Source: Anaeramoeba flamelloides
Taxonomy: Eukaryota > Metamonada > Anaeramoebidae
Direction of reading: 5' to 3'
DNA: 64,000 bases
Assembly (NCBI GenBank): GCA_027625915.1
Contig: JANTQA010000036.1
Span: 11,119,001 to 11,183,000 of the forward strand
This document shows, piece by piece, positions 1-11,401 of this stretch (its first letter is position 1; each line of letters opens with the position of its first letter). The position numbers and the translations under genes were made by a program. Below the pieces are notes generated by a model. That model searched no databases. It was not told the DNA's origin and saw only the letters and a program-made list of their open reading frames with translations.

Positions 1-2361
1 AATTAAAGTTAACTTTTTGATAATATAAAAAAGAAACAAGTAATTTTTTTTAAATTTTGATTTTTTAAAAATTGAAAATACTTTCATAATAATTTTAACT
101 CTTTTTATTTACTTTTTTTTGCTAATTAAAATCCTGTAATTATTTTTTTTTGATAAATATTAATCGTTGTCTACTATAAAAATAAAATTGCTCACAAATA
201 AAAAATTAATTATTATAATCATTCATAATTTATTTTTTTTTGTAAGTTTCAAACTATAATTTATTTTGCCCAAAGAAAATAAATAAACAAATTATATTTA
301 TATTTAACAATAACTTAATAATTTTATAAAAATAAATAATATTTTTTTATTTTTGTTTATTTTTTAATTAAAGGTATGAAATTAATTTCATCTTAAAGCG
401 GTTAGGTTTTTTCAATTTAAGAAGTAAACAGAAAATTTATTGATTTTTCTCTTCATTATTCAAACTAAAAAACTATTTTTAATGATAATTAAATGTTCTG
501 TGAAATATTTAAAATCTATTACTTTTACAAATAAACAGAAAACTTCAATAAAACTCAGCGGTGTCATTTTTCCTGATTTTTAAAAGAATTGAGTAAAATC
601 AAAGATTATTCTCCATTCTTTTGAATCCTGGGAAACCTAGGCACTTTAAGGAACTTAACAGAAGTGGCGGAAATTTTCCTTTAATTTTTCATTTAAAAGA
701 ATACAGTAAAATCAAAGATTTTTCATATTATTATTTTGAATTTGGGAAATGCTAGTAACTCAATCGAACTTGTGTTAGATTTAAAATATTTAAAAGAACT
801 GGGTAATTTCTAAGATTTTACTCTATTCCTTTGAATTCCCAAAAATCTAAATTCAGTTTTTTTTTTTTTTTTTAATTATTGTTGTGATTAGAGAATTAAT
901 TGATTTTTGAAGCAAAAACAAAAATCAAAAATAAATATATCGTTTTATTTTCTTAGGCTTTTTATTTTATCTGGAAATTCAATGTATTTTCAGAATAAAA
1001 CTACAAAATTCAAGAAAAATAACTTTCGTTTTAAAAGAATTTAAAAGATTTGAGCCAAAATACTAGATTTTACTCTATTCTTTACAATTTCGAAAACTAC
1101 TTTTAGGTTTATTTTTAATTATTGTTTTGATTAGAGAATTAATTGATTTTTGAAGTAAAAAAGAGAATTAAAAATAAAAATATCTTTTGATTTTCTTGGG
1201 CTGTTTATTTTATTTGTAAAATCTATTAGATTAAACAAATAAAAAAATAAAACTCAAGAAAACTACCTTTGGGTTTTTAAGAATTATACTGATTTGAGCT
1301 AAAATAATCAATCTTATTCTATTCTTTCGAATTCTGGAAAATTGCTTATAGGTTTTTTTTTTTATTTCTTAAATTAAAAAAAAAAAAAACTTTTAGCACT
1401 TGACAACCCTCTACGGTACTTGATGACAGTTGAAGATATATGTCTGTTTATTTGTTTATATTATCATACGAACAATTTTTAGATTTTCATAACTTTTTCA
1501 ACCAGAACAATTGATTATTAAGATTTTCTTTAAATTGAATAGATTTATTTCTAAAAATTTTCCTTTTTCTATTTCACAATTAATATTTTCATTATTTTTT
1601 ATTGAAAAGGTGTAATTATTTTGAAAGATGTTTAAAGCCTAGAATTTCTAATATCTTTTTGAGTTAATATCTTCTTTGATAAATTGAGATTAATAATAAA
1701 TTAAATTAAATTTTCTAATAAAAAAAAACCCTTCAATATATCCAAAAGAATTCATTTACTATTCTGGAAAAAAAAATTCCAAATCGATTATAATTGTCAA
1801 CTGATAGTGAAAATGAAAAATTTTCTAACTTATTGTTCACTAATCAATGAAGATGTATGAGATCAAAATAGCCCAAACTTGATTAATACATCTTGTCAAA
1901 AATCTTAAAGCCAATTTCAAATGTATGGAAAACGTTCAAGCATCAAAAAATCCAAAAAATTCATTTTTTACCAATCTTTACAATTAAATCTCAATTTGTG
2001 GAAAAATTGAACATTCTTAAATTTTGGTTTTATGAATTGTTTTGAATTCTATTTTAATTTCAATAAAAAATCTAATTTTTATACTTGGTTTTTGTTTTAA
2101 AATGTACATAAAAAAAACATTAAAAAATATTTCAAAAATCTGAACAATAACATTTGTTTTACAATTAAATATATTTGACAATTTTTTTCAAGAAATGGTT
2201 ATCCTCTGTAACAAGATAAATATATATAAGCTTAATTTTTACAGACAATAACAATCTTTTGAGTTTCTTACAACCAGTGTTAAACTCACTAAATCTTATT
2301 TCATATACAAAAACAAAAACAATTGCAAAAAAATATCATTTTTTATTTTTTATCCTTTGCA
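1..2361. repeat. Repeat-rich noncoding region with hairpin modules
   Basis: No convincing coding sequence. Positions 370-1420 hold several copies of a module that reads as its own reverse complement: an arm like AAAAGAATTGAGTAAAATC followed within a few bases by its complement ending TTTTGAATTC (about 575-630, 690-745, 785-835, 1030-1095, 1265-1340). Some are followed by a CTAGGCACT-type tail. Positions 1440-1720 align by eye with 18540-18790 and look like a degenerate minus-strand LINE piece. The rest, 1720-2361, is plain AT-rich sequence up to ARPC3. A TATATATAA string lies at 2221-2229, about 130 bp before the proposed ARPC3 start, but I cannot show that it is a promoter. Confidence 0.6.
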
Positions 2362-3221
2362 ATGGTAAAATAATTAATTTTTCTTATTTTTGATCTCTAA
2401 ATCATAAACCCAAAAAACATTTCTGAAACAACCACACAAAAAACAAAATTGTTAAATTATCTTAAAACTGTCTTACCTACTTCTTTCAAAAGGCATACCA
2501 TTCAATTTGGAACGATTTTGAAACAGAAGAAATTGCACGAGTGCCAATTCTTCCAATTAGAACAAGCTTCAAAGGTCCATCACCAAGATGGGAAGGAGAC
2601 GAAGGAACAATGGACATCGTTGAAGAAGCAATTTATTATTACAGAGCAAATGTCTTTTTCAGATCTTATGATGTTGAAGGTGGTGGTGATAGGATCATTA
2701 TTTATCTTACTTTATACATTACAGAATGTTTAAAACAAATGAGTAGAATTACAAACAAAGACGGCTCTTTAACTTCAATGCACCAACTTGCAATTAAACC
2801 TTTTTCTCTTCCAGGTTTGTTTTTTTTCTTCTTTTGTACCGAGACCAACAAAAAAAAAAAAAAAACACAAAAAAAATCAATCCTTTTTAAGAAAAGAACA
2901 ATTTTCTAATTCTGAAGACTAAGAAATAATTCGATTTATACTTCTTTATTTTCAAAAACAACCGTCTACATTAATAAAAAAAATAACTACAACAAATATC
3001 AACACTTCAATATAGGCGATCGAGGTTTCCCATTAAATTCTTTTTATGGAACTTGCCAAAACAAAAACGAAAAAGAGAGATTAAAACAATACCTTACACA
3101 ATTACGTGAAGAAGTTGGAAAGAGACTTACAGAAAGAGTTTACAGATCAGGAAGAGCAGACAAATGGTGGATTGTTTTTACCAAAAGAAAATTCTTAAAT
3201 ATGTCTCTTGGGAAGAATTAA
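2362..3221 (+). CDS. ARPC3: Actin-related protein 2/3 complex subunit 3 (ARPC3/p21-Arc)
   Basis: ARPC3 is a structural subunit of the Arp2/3 complex, which nucleates branched actin filaments. Proposed exons are 2362-2364, 2493-2814 and 3016-3221, joined by GT-AG introns of 128 and 201 bp; the product is 176 aa, against about 178 in animals. Exon 2 encodes a start-proximal AYHS, then PILPIRTSFKGP, then DIVEEAIYYYRANVFF and a YITECLK segment, all ARPC3 hallmarks. Exon 3 gives GFPLNSFYG and ends with ADKWWIVFTKRKF. Splice phases match exactly: the G at 2814 plus GC at 3016 makes Gly. The frame of exon 2 has a stop at 2463 and no ATG, so the start must lie in an upstream exon. An ATG followed directly by GTAAAA at 2362 joins to GCA at 2493 to give Met-Ala-Tyr-His-Ser. 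The family call is very sure; the one-codon exon is inferred. Confidence 0.93.
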
Positions 3222-5142
3222 AACATTTCTTTTTTTTTTTTTTCAATTTTTCCTTCCTTTTATTTTTATTTTTTTTCTTTTTCTTTAAATTTCCACAAAA
3301 ATAACTTTACAAGACACAACATTTTATACACAAAGTGTTAGTATTCAAACCAAAGTTAGATACAACAACAACTTTAACAAAAAGTAAAGGATCAGTTAAC
3401 TTTTTTACATTCTTTTCATAATTTGATTTATTAATTTTGTTTTATTAAAGCAGGTAAGTTCAGGGAGCAAATAAACTGAACAAACAACAAATGATAATTA
3501 AATAGACATCATAACTAATAGACAACATTTTGTTTCCATTTTTAAAAAAAGAGTTGCTAAAGAAAATGAGCAGCACTTTTAAAAAAGAGTGGACTAAAAG
3601 TATTTTATAAATTGGTATTCAAAAGAATTAAAAGAGCGAATCAAACAGTTTGAGAAACACTTTTTAAAATTTTTAATACTCTCTTTTTTGAACAAAGTTA
3701 TTTCCAAAGAAGAGTTGTAAATGAATTTTTAAAATATCCTTATTTAACTTAATTTTAATATTATTATTGAAATACCCAAAAGTGTTATTAATCATTAATT
3801 GGTTCTTAATAATAATTCAATTTGTTTGTTTTGTAATATATGTATTTACGGACCAATTACTGTATTTTTTGAAAATAAATATGATCTCTTTATTTTAAGA
3901 ATAATTCAATTTATAAAAAAAAAAAAAAAAAATAATATGTATTGGAAAAAACACGATCATCAAAAAAAAAACCAAATATTTGCTATTTTTTCACTTTTTG
4001 ATAACTTCAATTATAATAAACACGGTTGGTTAATAAAATACCTTGGATCAATAACTATTTTTAAAGATGTTTTACAATTTAAGTTGGAAAATCCAATTTT
4101 TCTATATAAACTATTTTCAAATTTAATAGTAAACTATTGAAAAAATATATCTTTAGACTGTTAAGAGGTTATTTTATTATATTTTTAAAGTATTTTAAAT
4201 CTGTTAAAATATCTTTCAAATTGAGAATCAATTATTTGGACTATTAAAGAATTATTATTTTTTTAAATTGGAAAAAATTTTTTTTTTTATTTTTATGTTA
4301 GGGTTTTTTTTACTTTTTGAAATCAAAAGAAAATTTATTTAATTTTCTTTTTATTAAACAAATTAAAAAAAAAACATAGTCACTCTACGGCACTTTACAG
4401 CACTTATGACACTTGATGGACACTTTACGTTCGGTTTTACAGAATTCAAAAGAATTGGGAAAATCTATGATTTTTTTCAATCTTTTGAATCCTTGAAAAC
4501 CTAGGCTACTCTACGGACACTTTCGTTAGGTTTTCCAGAATTCAAATAAAATAGAGTAAAATCTATATATTTTACTTTATTCTTTTAAATTTCGGAAAAC
4601 CTAGGCACTTGCAAAACACTCTCTTTATTTTTACTTATTTATTTTTTTTTCATAATTGAATTTTTTAGATGATAAGAGTGTTTTCAAAACCATTAGTTAT
4701 TTTATATTCAAAAAATATCTAAATGTTGAATTTAACTAAAATTTATTGTAACATCCATTTAAAATTTTTGCCTCCCAAAAAAAAAAAAAAAGGATCATTT
4801 TTTTCAACTAGAGACGTTTAACAATCATATTACTACTAAAAACAATAAATAAAACAGTTAAAAGATTTTTAAGAACTAGAATGTTGTTTATATTGTAAAT
4901 AAACTCTATTTACTGAAAATTAAATGGTAATTGTAGAAAATTTTTCTCTAACTTAGAATTTACAATTACATTTTTTCAAACTAATGAAATCTTGAAACAT
5001 AATAAATTTATTGTTAAATTTATTCATAAAAGTATTTCAAAATAATATATAAAACAACAATTAAATTTATTCAACAATCAAAAAATGGATTCGAATTTAA
5101 TATGAAATAACCAGCTTAATATTTTTTTTTTGAAAAAAAAAA
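3222..5142. other. Intergenic region with hairpin modules
   Basis: No gene that I can support. Positions 4300-4640 carry two further hairpin modules of the kind seen at 570-1340 (about 4441-4500 and 4535-4610), with the CTACGGCACT and CTAGGCACT linkers. Long A and T runs occur at about 3225-3245, 3915-3930 and 5100-5169. The open frame at 3799-4140 lacks an ATG start and resembles nothing I know. Confidence 0.5.
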
Positions 5143-5463
5143 GATTTTTTTTTTTTTTTTTTTTTTTTATTTTTGAAGAGAGAAAATTGCTTTTCTCCTG
5201 TGTGCCCTAATTTCTAAACTTTTTTTAGAAATTTTGTTAAAGAATCACAAATTTTATTATCACTTACTAATGATAATATATATGTTGAATTTTTTTTTAT
5301 TAATAATATCTCCGATATTATTAATTTTTTTATTTTTTCAAAAAATTCAGATATCCAGATTTTTCGATTTATTTTATAGGCCGGACAGTCCCATAAAAAA
5401 TGATCGAAATCTTCAATGATATCAATATTTAACTTTTCTTTACATAAATCACAATTTTTATTT

Positions 5464-6081
5464 TTATTTTTTACTTGTTACATAAGAGTACCTATTTAAA
5501 CAATTAGTAAAATTTCTAAATTTTAGAATTGTTTTTGAAGCTTTCCAGTTTAAATATTTTTGTTGTTTGAAATTGAAATTTTGTTGTTTTATAATTTTTA
5601 GATATTGTTGAACTTTCCAACTAGGTGAATTTTCCAATTTGGTTAATCGAAAAACTTTTAATTCTAAATCTAATAATTTTAATCCCTTAGTGTGCCAATT
5701 AATAGTTTCATTTTCCAATTTTCGAAAATTTAGAAACGTTTTTAATTTTTTTAAATTTAAGAAATCTAATTTTTCTATCAATTTATATTTTCTCTGGTAT
5801 ACTTTTAATCTAGCGAGATCATTTTTTGCTTCAGTTTTATAAATTAATCGAGGTGAATGGATATTAATTTTTAAGAAATTTGTGACTGATTTATTGATAA
5901 ATCTATCAATTCTTTCAAAATCATTTTGTTTCAAGTCAAATATTTCAAGACCATAATAAAATTGACTTAAAATGAGAGCTTTGAAAGAAGTTATTTTGAC
6001 TCCATTGTTGAGTTTATTTTGTTGAAACAATCGATTAAGTGTTTCCAAGGACTTTTCTACTTTTTTTGAAATTATATTCAA
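5464..6081 (-). pseudogene. C-terminal RT/thumb part of the LINE ORF
   Basis: This is the longest intact piece of the LINE reading frame (205 aa). It has no known domain name, but its position, between the YADD reverse-transcriptase core upstream and the CX2C...HX4C knuckle downstream, is that of the C-terminal region of LINE ORF2. The stretch SPRLIYKTEAKND recurs in degenerate form in the second LINE copy at about 18790-18840, which confirms that it belongs to the repeat and is not a host gene. Confidence 0.8.
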
Positions 6082-7337
6082 GATGTGTGTTTTTTTCTAA
6101 CCAAATCCCAAGATAAAAAATATCTTTTAATTCTTTTTTATATTTGGTTTTTTTATTATGTGGGTTCATCCCGAATCTTTTTATTATTTCAAAAATCCTT
6201 TCTAAATTAATTTCTTAGAGAGATTAATGAGCATTTCATAATAAGAATAAGATCATCTGCATACATTTGAACATGAACAGCTAAATTTTTTTAACTTTTC
6301 TAGTAGGAAATGAGATATAAATGCGAAGAGAATTGGTGATAAGGGATCTCCTTGATAAACTCCAATTCCTTCTTTTTTTGTAATATCTCAAGAGCAAATT
6401 TTTAATTGTTTCATTTTTGATAAATTTTTTAATAGATTGATATATTAACGAGTTTTGTATAGAGTCAAAACATTTTTGTATGTCTATAGTAACTACAAAG
6501 TATTCTGTATTTTTATTTTTATTTTTTATTTTTTTAAATTTTCTTAATAAATTTTAAAACAGCAATTTTTGTTCCAAAATATTTATTAAATCCAATTGTT
6601 TTTTTTGAAATCAAGTCCCATGAGTCTTGAATTCCAATGTATATTAATTTTAAAAAAAATCTTGGAAGAGATTGATTTATAGAGATAGGTCGATAATTTA
6701 ATGGTTCGTCTTCATCCCCCGATTTATGAATAAATAATAAATTTCTTTTTTTAATAAAATTTATACTTTTTTCAGTTTCGTCTGTTATCCAATTTAAAAA
6801 AATATTTTGAACTGTTTTAATATGATAATTATAATTTAATAAATATTGAATTGGTTGGTTTTTTATAAACTTATAATGATTTATTTTGTCAAATTCTTTA
6901 ACTGATTTATTTTTTTGAAATTTGATTATTTCTTTAATTTTATCTTGATCAAAAAATTTCCTTTATGTCAATTATATTTAATGAATTTTTATTAATTTTA
7001 AATTTTTAATATAATTAATTATATTTGTATTAGGTTTTTGACTAATTGATTTTACAAAATCGTTATACACTGTGAATATGGTTTCATTATTTGTAAAAAA
7101 AAATTTTTTTAGAAGTTTCTCTTATTTTATTTAATGTTTTCCAAAAGTTTTTATTTTTATTATATTCTTCATTTATTTGATTAAGTAATTTTAAGTAATT
7201 TAATTCATTAATTTTTTTGATTTTATGTAAAGTTTCATTTTTATCAAACAATTTATAAAGTAAATTATTAATTTTTAATTTATCTTATTTGATATCAAAT
7301 ACTATTCTTTCTTTCTGTTTATATTTTTTTTTAAATA

Positions 7338-7534
7338 CAGTCAGTTTCACTTTTAAGACACAAACTTTCTACGAAATTTAAGGCACAAAAAAAATCTCAA
7401 ATTAAGGCACAAAATTCAAATTCTAGTAAAATAATTTGTGAAAATTAAAATTCCAAAAAATTGTGCTTTAATTTGAGATTTTTTTGTGCCTTAAATTTCG
7501 TTGAAAGTTTGTGCCTTAAAAGTGAAACTGACTG
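7338..7534. mobile_element. 197-bp palindromic MITE, copy 1 (inside LINE)
   Basis: The element starts CAGTCAGTTTCACTTTTAAG and ends with the reverse complement, CTGACTG, and is nearly palindromic along its whole length. It is flanked by TA on both sides (7336-7337 and 7535-7536), the target duplication of the Tc1/mariner superfamily; CAGT ends also fit that group. It has no coding capacity. It interrupts the minus-strand LINE coding region, so it inserted after the LINE did. Confidence 0.9.
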
Positions 7535-7950
7535 TAAAATAAAATTTTCTTCATTTAAATTAAAATTATGTCGAGAAAAGAATTGGATAAAGTCTTCTTG
7601 AAAGGTTGGAATATCTTTAATTTTATAGATATCATTGATTTCCCAATTTGAGTTTATTTCAAATTTATTCATAATTGTATTATGATCACTAATAAAATTT
7701 TTGATAGTCTTTGATTTATTGAGTTTTAAATTATTAAAATTTGTTAAAAAAAATATTTTTTATCGAAATAAAACTGATAAATTTAAATTAACTATGTTTT
7801 AAATTTTCTAAAATTAAAATAGTTGTCCTTTTACCTCTATATTCCAATGATTTTTGTCAATTATTTGGAGCCACCTATTTATATCATTATGATTTTCCTT
7901 TGAAAAAATCCAATAGAAACAGCCACATAAAGTATTTTTTTTTTTTTTTT

Positions 7951-8040
7951 AGTATGATTGAAGATAATTGTTGGTTTTTCTTTGGAGATGCCCATTCGCT
8001 GTAAAAATGGGAAAATTAAAATTAAAGAATTAATACACAT
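7951..8040 (+). mobile_element. LINE 3' fragment, plus strand
   Basis: The stretch from TTTGGAGATGCCCATTC aligns base by base with the WDCP-coding part of the LINE tail at 36515-36590 (GGGACTGCCCATTC), including the following AAAGAATTAAT segment. It is a short, decayed remnant of the same family, oriented opposite to the large copy at 5143-7960. Confidence 0.6.
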
Positions 8041-8050
8041 AAAAAAAAAA

Positions 8051-8246
8051 CAGTCAATTTAACTTTTTAGAGACAAATTTTCAATGAAATTGAAGGTACA
8101 ATAAAAATCTAAAATTAAGGCACAAAATTCAAATTCTAGTAAAATAATTTTGTCAAAAAAAAATTCCAAGAAATGTGCTTCAATTTGAGTTTTTTTTGTT
8201 TTTTAAATTACTTTGAAAGATTGTCTCTGCTGAAGTAGAACTGACT
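8051..8246. mobile_element. Palindromic MITE, copy 2 (degraded)
   Basis: Starts CAGTCAATTTAACTTTTTAG and ends GAACTGACT in inverted orientation, with the same internal order as copy 1 (AAGGCACAAAATTC, TTCTAGTAAAATAATTT). It is more diverged, and no clear TA duplication remains. Confidence 0.7.
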
Positions 8247-8448
8247 ACAATAAAAAAAGAATGAATAATATTTGTGTTTATATAGAAAAACTAGTAAAAA
8301 AGAATTTATGTATTCTAATCATCAATTTTTTTCAAGAAATAGATTTCATTAGTTTTCCAAGTATTCTTTATTATATTCAGTCTTTTTTTTTTTTTTTTTT
8401 TTTTTGATATATATTCCAATAAATATTATGGTTTATAGAAAATAACTA

Positions 8449-8646
8449 CAGTCAGTTTTACTTTTAAGGCACAAACTTTCTACAAAATTTAAGGCACACT
8501 AAAAATTTCAAATTAAAGCACAAAATTCAAATTTTAGTAAAAATAAATTGTAAAAAAAAAAATTTCCAAATTTTGTTCCTAAATTTGAGATTTTTTTGTG
8601 CCTTAAATTTCGTTGAAAATTTGTGCCTTAAAAGTGAAACTGACTG
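8449..8646. mobile_element. Palindromic MITE, copy 3
   Basis: A 198-bp near-palindrome with CAGTCAGTTT at one end and AAACTGACTG at the other, flanked by TA at 8447-8448 and 8647-8648. Very close to copy 1 by eye. Noncoding, and probably mobilised by a Tc1/mariner transposase supplied elsewhere. Confidence 0.88.
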
Positions 8647-8649
8647 TAT

Positions 8650-11113
8650 TCATTCAAATAAACAGAAATCTGGGATTCGCAAATCTCACTTTTATCAATT
8701 CAGCGAGGTCACAAAAATTAGTTAAATTCCATCAAAAATAACTTTTAAAAACATTTTTAGGGTGATTTTTTAGTAAAATACTTGTTTATTTTACTAAATT
8801 ATATTTAAAAATAAGGAATTCAAATAAAAAATTTCAGAATTTGCCTCATAATTTGATGATTTTCCAAAAATTTTCAACATTAACAATAGCAGTATCTTTT
8901 TTTTTTTTAGAGTTCTAGTTTATTTCCGCTGCCTAATTATCATAAAAAATATTTTAGTTCAAATTACACAAATAAAAAATTTGTGTTTAAAAAAAAATAT
9001 AGAATATATTTATCAATTATAATTAATATATTTTTTCAAAAGAAAACTGGTTCTTCTCAAACTTGAAAAAATATTGCAAAAATAAAATAATTTTTTTACA
9101 GTTTGAGACTAGTTTCATTAATCAATAATCATGAAATCTATGATTTTACTCTTAAATTTCTGAAAGTAAATTTAAGTATAAGGATATTTAGAGTGTAAAT
9201 TGCACTTCTTCCTCAATAATAATAAAAAAAAAAATAAAATAATTTTTTTTCTTGAAATTTTTTTGTTGGATAAATATTTACACAAAAATTATTATTACTC
9301 TTCAGGATCACTGTTACTCAAAATTTCTTCAAGTTTGAGTTGAAAGAGTTAACTTTTTCAAAATTTACAATACTATAAATAATAAATCTGAGTTTAATGA
9401 ATATAATTAACTCAGAGATTATTATTCATAGAAGTAAAAAAAACCCGTTCGAAAGTAGATAACCAATTTTTCAAAATGAAACCTTTACTATTCTTTTTCT
9501 TCTTATTATTCCAATACAGCATATAATTTAGTATTTAATAGTATACTGTAACTCAAGGTTATTTTGAAGAAAAACAGTTTATATTTTCCTGTAAAATTTT
9601 AAATTATAAATGGATTTGTTTGAAATCTTTTGTACTATTTTAAAAATTTTATGCGAAAACATTTTTCGAAAAATTCGCTCTATTTTTTGAGATCTAATTT
9701 CCCAATATGATTCTTCATTTTTAGAATTAAATTTTAAATAATAGAACTAGAAGAGATAAGAACAGTGACTAATTTATTCATTATTGTCTATTTCTTTGAT
9801 TCTTGAATCTTTGATGTATAGTTTTTATAACAAAAAAGCACTCTTTTTCTTTTGAAACACTTATTAAATAATTTTGCACGCTTTTTTATTTTGAAAAATT
9901 AATCAAAAAACTCTTCTAAAGGGTAATTTTGAGAAAAGTAATTTTTACTTTGAGAGATTGGAATTAGATTGTAAAGGAACTCTCTTTATAAAAAGTAACC
10001 AAAACTAAACACTCTTTTGATTTTTGTTTTGATGATTATTGAGTTGATGTTGAAATTAAAAAATTAAAAAAAAAGTTAACATTTGGAACATCTAAACAAC
10101 ATTTTTTAAATACTAGAGGATTATTGTTTTGGTTACAATTTTTAAATTTGGAAAATTAATTATTAAAATAAAATTTTTAATTCTGATCATTTTGTAATAG
10201 TGATTCTTAGTAAAAAATAAAATAATTTTTTATGTAATACTAATTACAATTAATTTTTCCATCCTGAAGAACCAAAGAGGTCTCAAATTATTGGTCTTCC
10301 ATCTCAAAACACTTTAATTATTCACAATTTTCTACTGTTTTTTCCTTATGACAGCATGTTGAAAGATCTTGATCTAAAGATTATCTAATCTCTCTCCTGT
10401 TAATAAGGATCAACCTTGATTATCGTTGTTTTTATTCACCAAGAAAATTGGTATTAATTTAATTTCAATCAAAAATTGACAATTTAATTAAAAAAAAAAA
10501 TTATTTATTTTTCGAAATTGCTCAATTTTTTTTAACAATAGTTGAAAGATCCGATAAATTGGTTAAGAGAAAACCTTACTAATGAAAAGGTTTTATTTTT
10601 CAACCGCAAATGTTGATAAATTTCAAATAATCCCTCAAAATATTTTCGACAAATTGCAAATTAACATTTAAAAAATCAAATAAGACTCTTCAGAGTCTTT
10701 AACGTCTGTAGGATCTGATTCAGGATTTATTTAAAAAAAGAAGTTCTTAAAATTGTGAATTTAATTATGTTAAATAATGACTTCATATTTTGTGAAATTT
10801 TGATGATTTAATCAAGGAGATTGAATAAGAATTATTGTTTTTAGATTCTGAATCTTTTTTAAATGAACAAAACTTCATCCTTCTCACATTTTAAAAGTTT
10901 TTTGTCATATTATGAAATTAAAAAGTGAGTAGGGGTTTGTAAATTGATTATAATATTTGTGTTGGAATAAACTTTTTTGTAAGGATTATTTTGACAACAA
11001 AATCATTTTTTTTTAAAAAGAAAAACCAAAAAGTTTTTAACTTTTTTTATTATTTCCCAACTTTTCCTAATTTTTAATTAATAAACTGAACAAAAGAAAA
11101 TACACAATTCAAA
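8650..11113. other. Intergenic region, no gene seen
   Basis: AT-rich with no open frame of interest. Positions 9045-9220 resemble the reverse complement of 46425-46530 (the motif around GTGTAAATTGCACTTC). Positions 9720-9960 resemble 63540-63730. Both therefore look like old dispersed repeats. Nothing else is recognisable. Confidence 0.4.
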
Positions 11114-11401
11114 ATGTACTTTCCACAAAACGAAGAAGAGCAAACTGACAACACAAGTGATTCATCCATGTCAATAGTCACACCTTTGTCACCATGGGAC
11201 ATTGATCCTTTTGATCTTGATGAAGAATTAGAACGATTAGAAAAAGAAAAGATGCAACAGCCAGAGAACCAGATCGAAGATTTAAAAGACAGAATAACCA
11301 CTTTGAAAGAAGAAAAAGACCAACTAAACCTCTTCATTAAGAAAATTCTTTCAGAAAACAGGAGATTAAAAAAAAAGCTTACAAAAAATGTGGTTTACTA
11401 A
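11114..11401 (+). CDS. Small acidic/coiled-coil protein, 95 aa
   Basis: I do not recognise a family. The ORF has a proper ATG start and few low-complexity runs, unlike nearby spurious frames. Residues 1-40 are acidic and Ser/Thr-rich, with a Pro-Trp-Asp core (PLSPWDIDPFDLDEE). Residues 40-90 form a strong predicted coiled coil, with heptad leucines and isoleucines and many Glu/Lys (IEDLKDRITTLKEEKDQL), ending in a basic RRLKKKL patch. It could be a small dimerising adaptor. It resembles a leucine zipper, but without a clear bZIP basic region before the zipper. It has no introns, no close neighbour, and the upstream 60 bp is A-rich. Function unknown. Confidence 0.6.
   Translation: MYFPQNEEEQTDNTSDSSMSIVTPLSPWDIDPFDLDEELERLEKEKMQQPENQIEDLKDRITTLKEEKDQLNLFIKKILSENRRLKKKLTKNVVY

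Larger units (their letters stand above)
5143..7960 (-). mobile_element. Decayed LINE (non-LTR retrotransposon), EN-RT type
   Basis: On the minus strand, reading from high to low coordinates: an endonuclease end with the SDH motif (SDHNTI, about 7670-7695), then reverse-transcriptase motifs FVVTIDIQKCFDSI (about 6455-6500), GVYQGDPLSPILF (about 6320-6365) and YADDLILI (about 6235-6270). A 205-residue thumb-like stretch follows at 5464-6081, then a zinc-knuckle-like CDLC...HFLWDCP (about 5380-5460). The 3' end is a short hairpin followed by a poly(A) run, seen as T at 5145-5169. The frame is broken in several places, so the copy is dead. A 197-bp MITE sits inside it at 7338-7534, just after the endonuclease part. 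The 5' end is unclear and may be truncated near 7940. Such elements copy themselves by target-primed reverse transcription. Confidence 0.9.

Noticed and set aside
2449-2733. 94-codon frame overlapping ARPC3
   Set aside because: It is a shadow of the ARPC3 exon in another frame; the ARPC3 frame matches the family end to end.
3799-4140. 113-codon open frame
   Set aside because: No ATG start, Phe/Ile/Lys/Asn composition expected of AT-rich noise, no family resemblance and no splice context.
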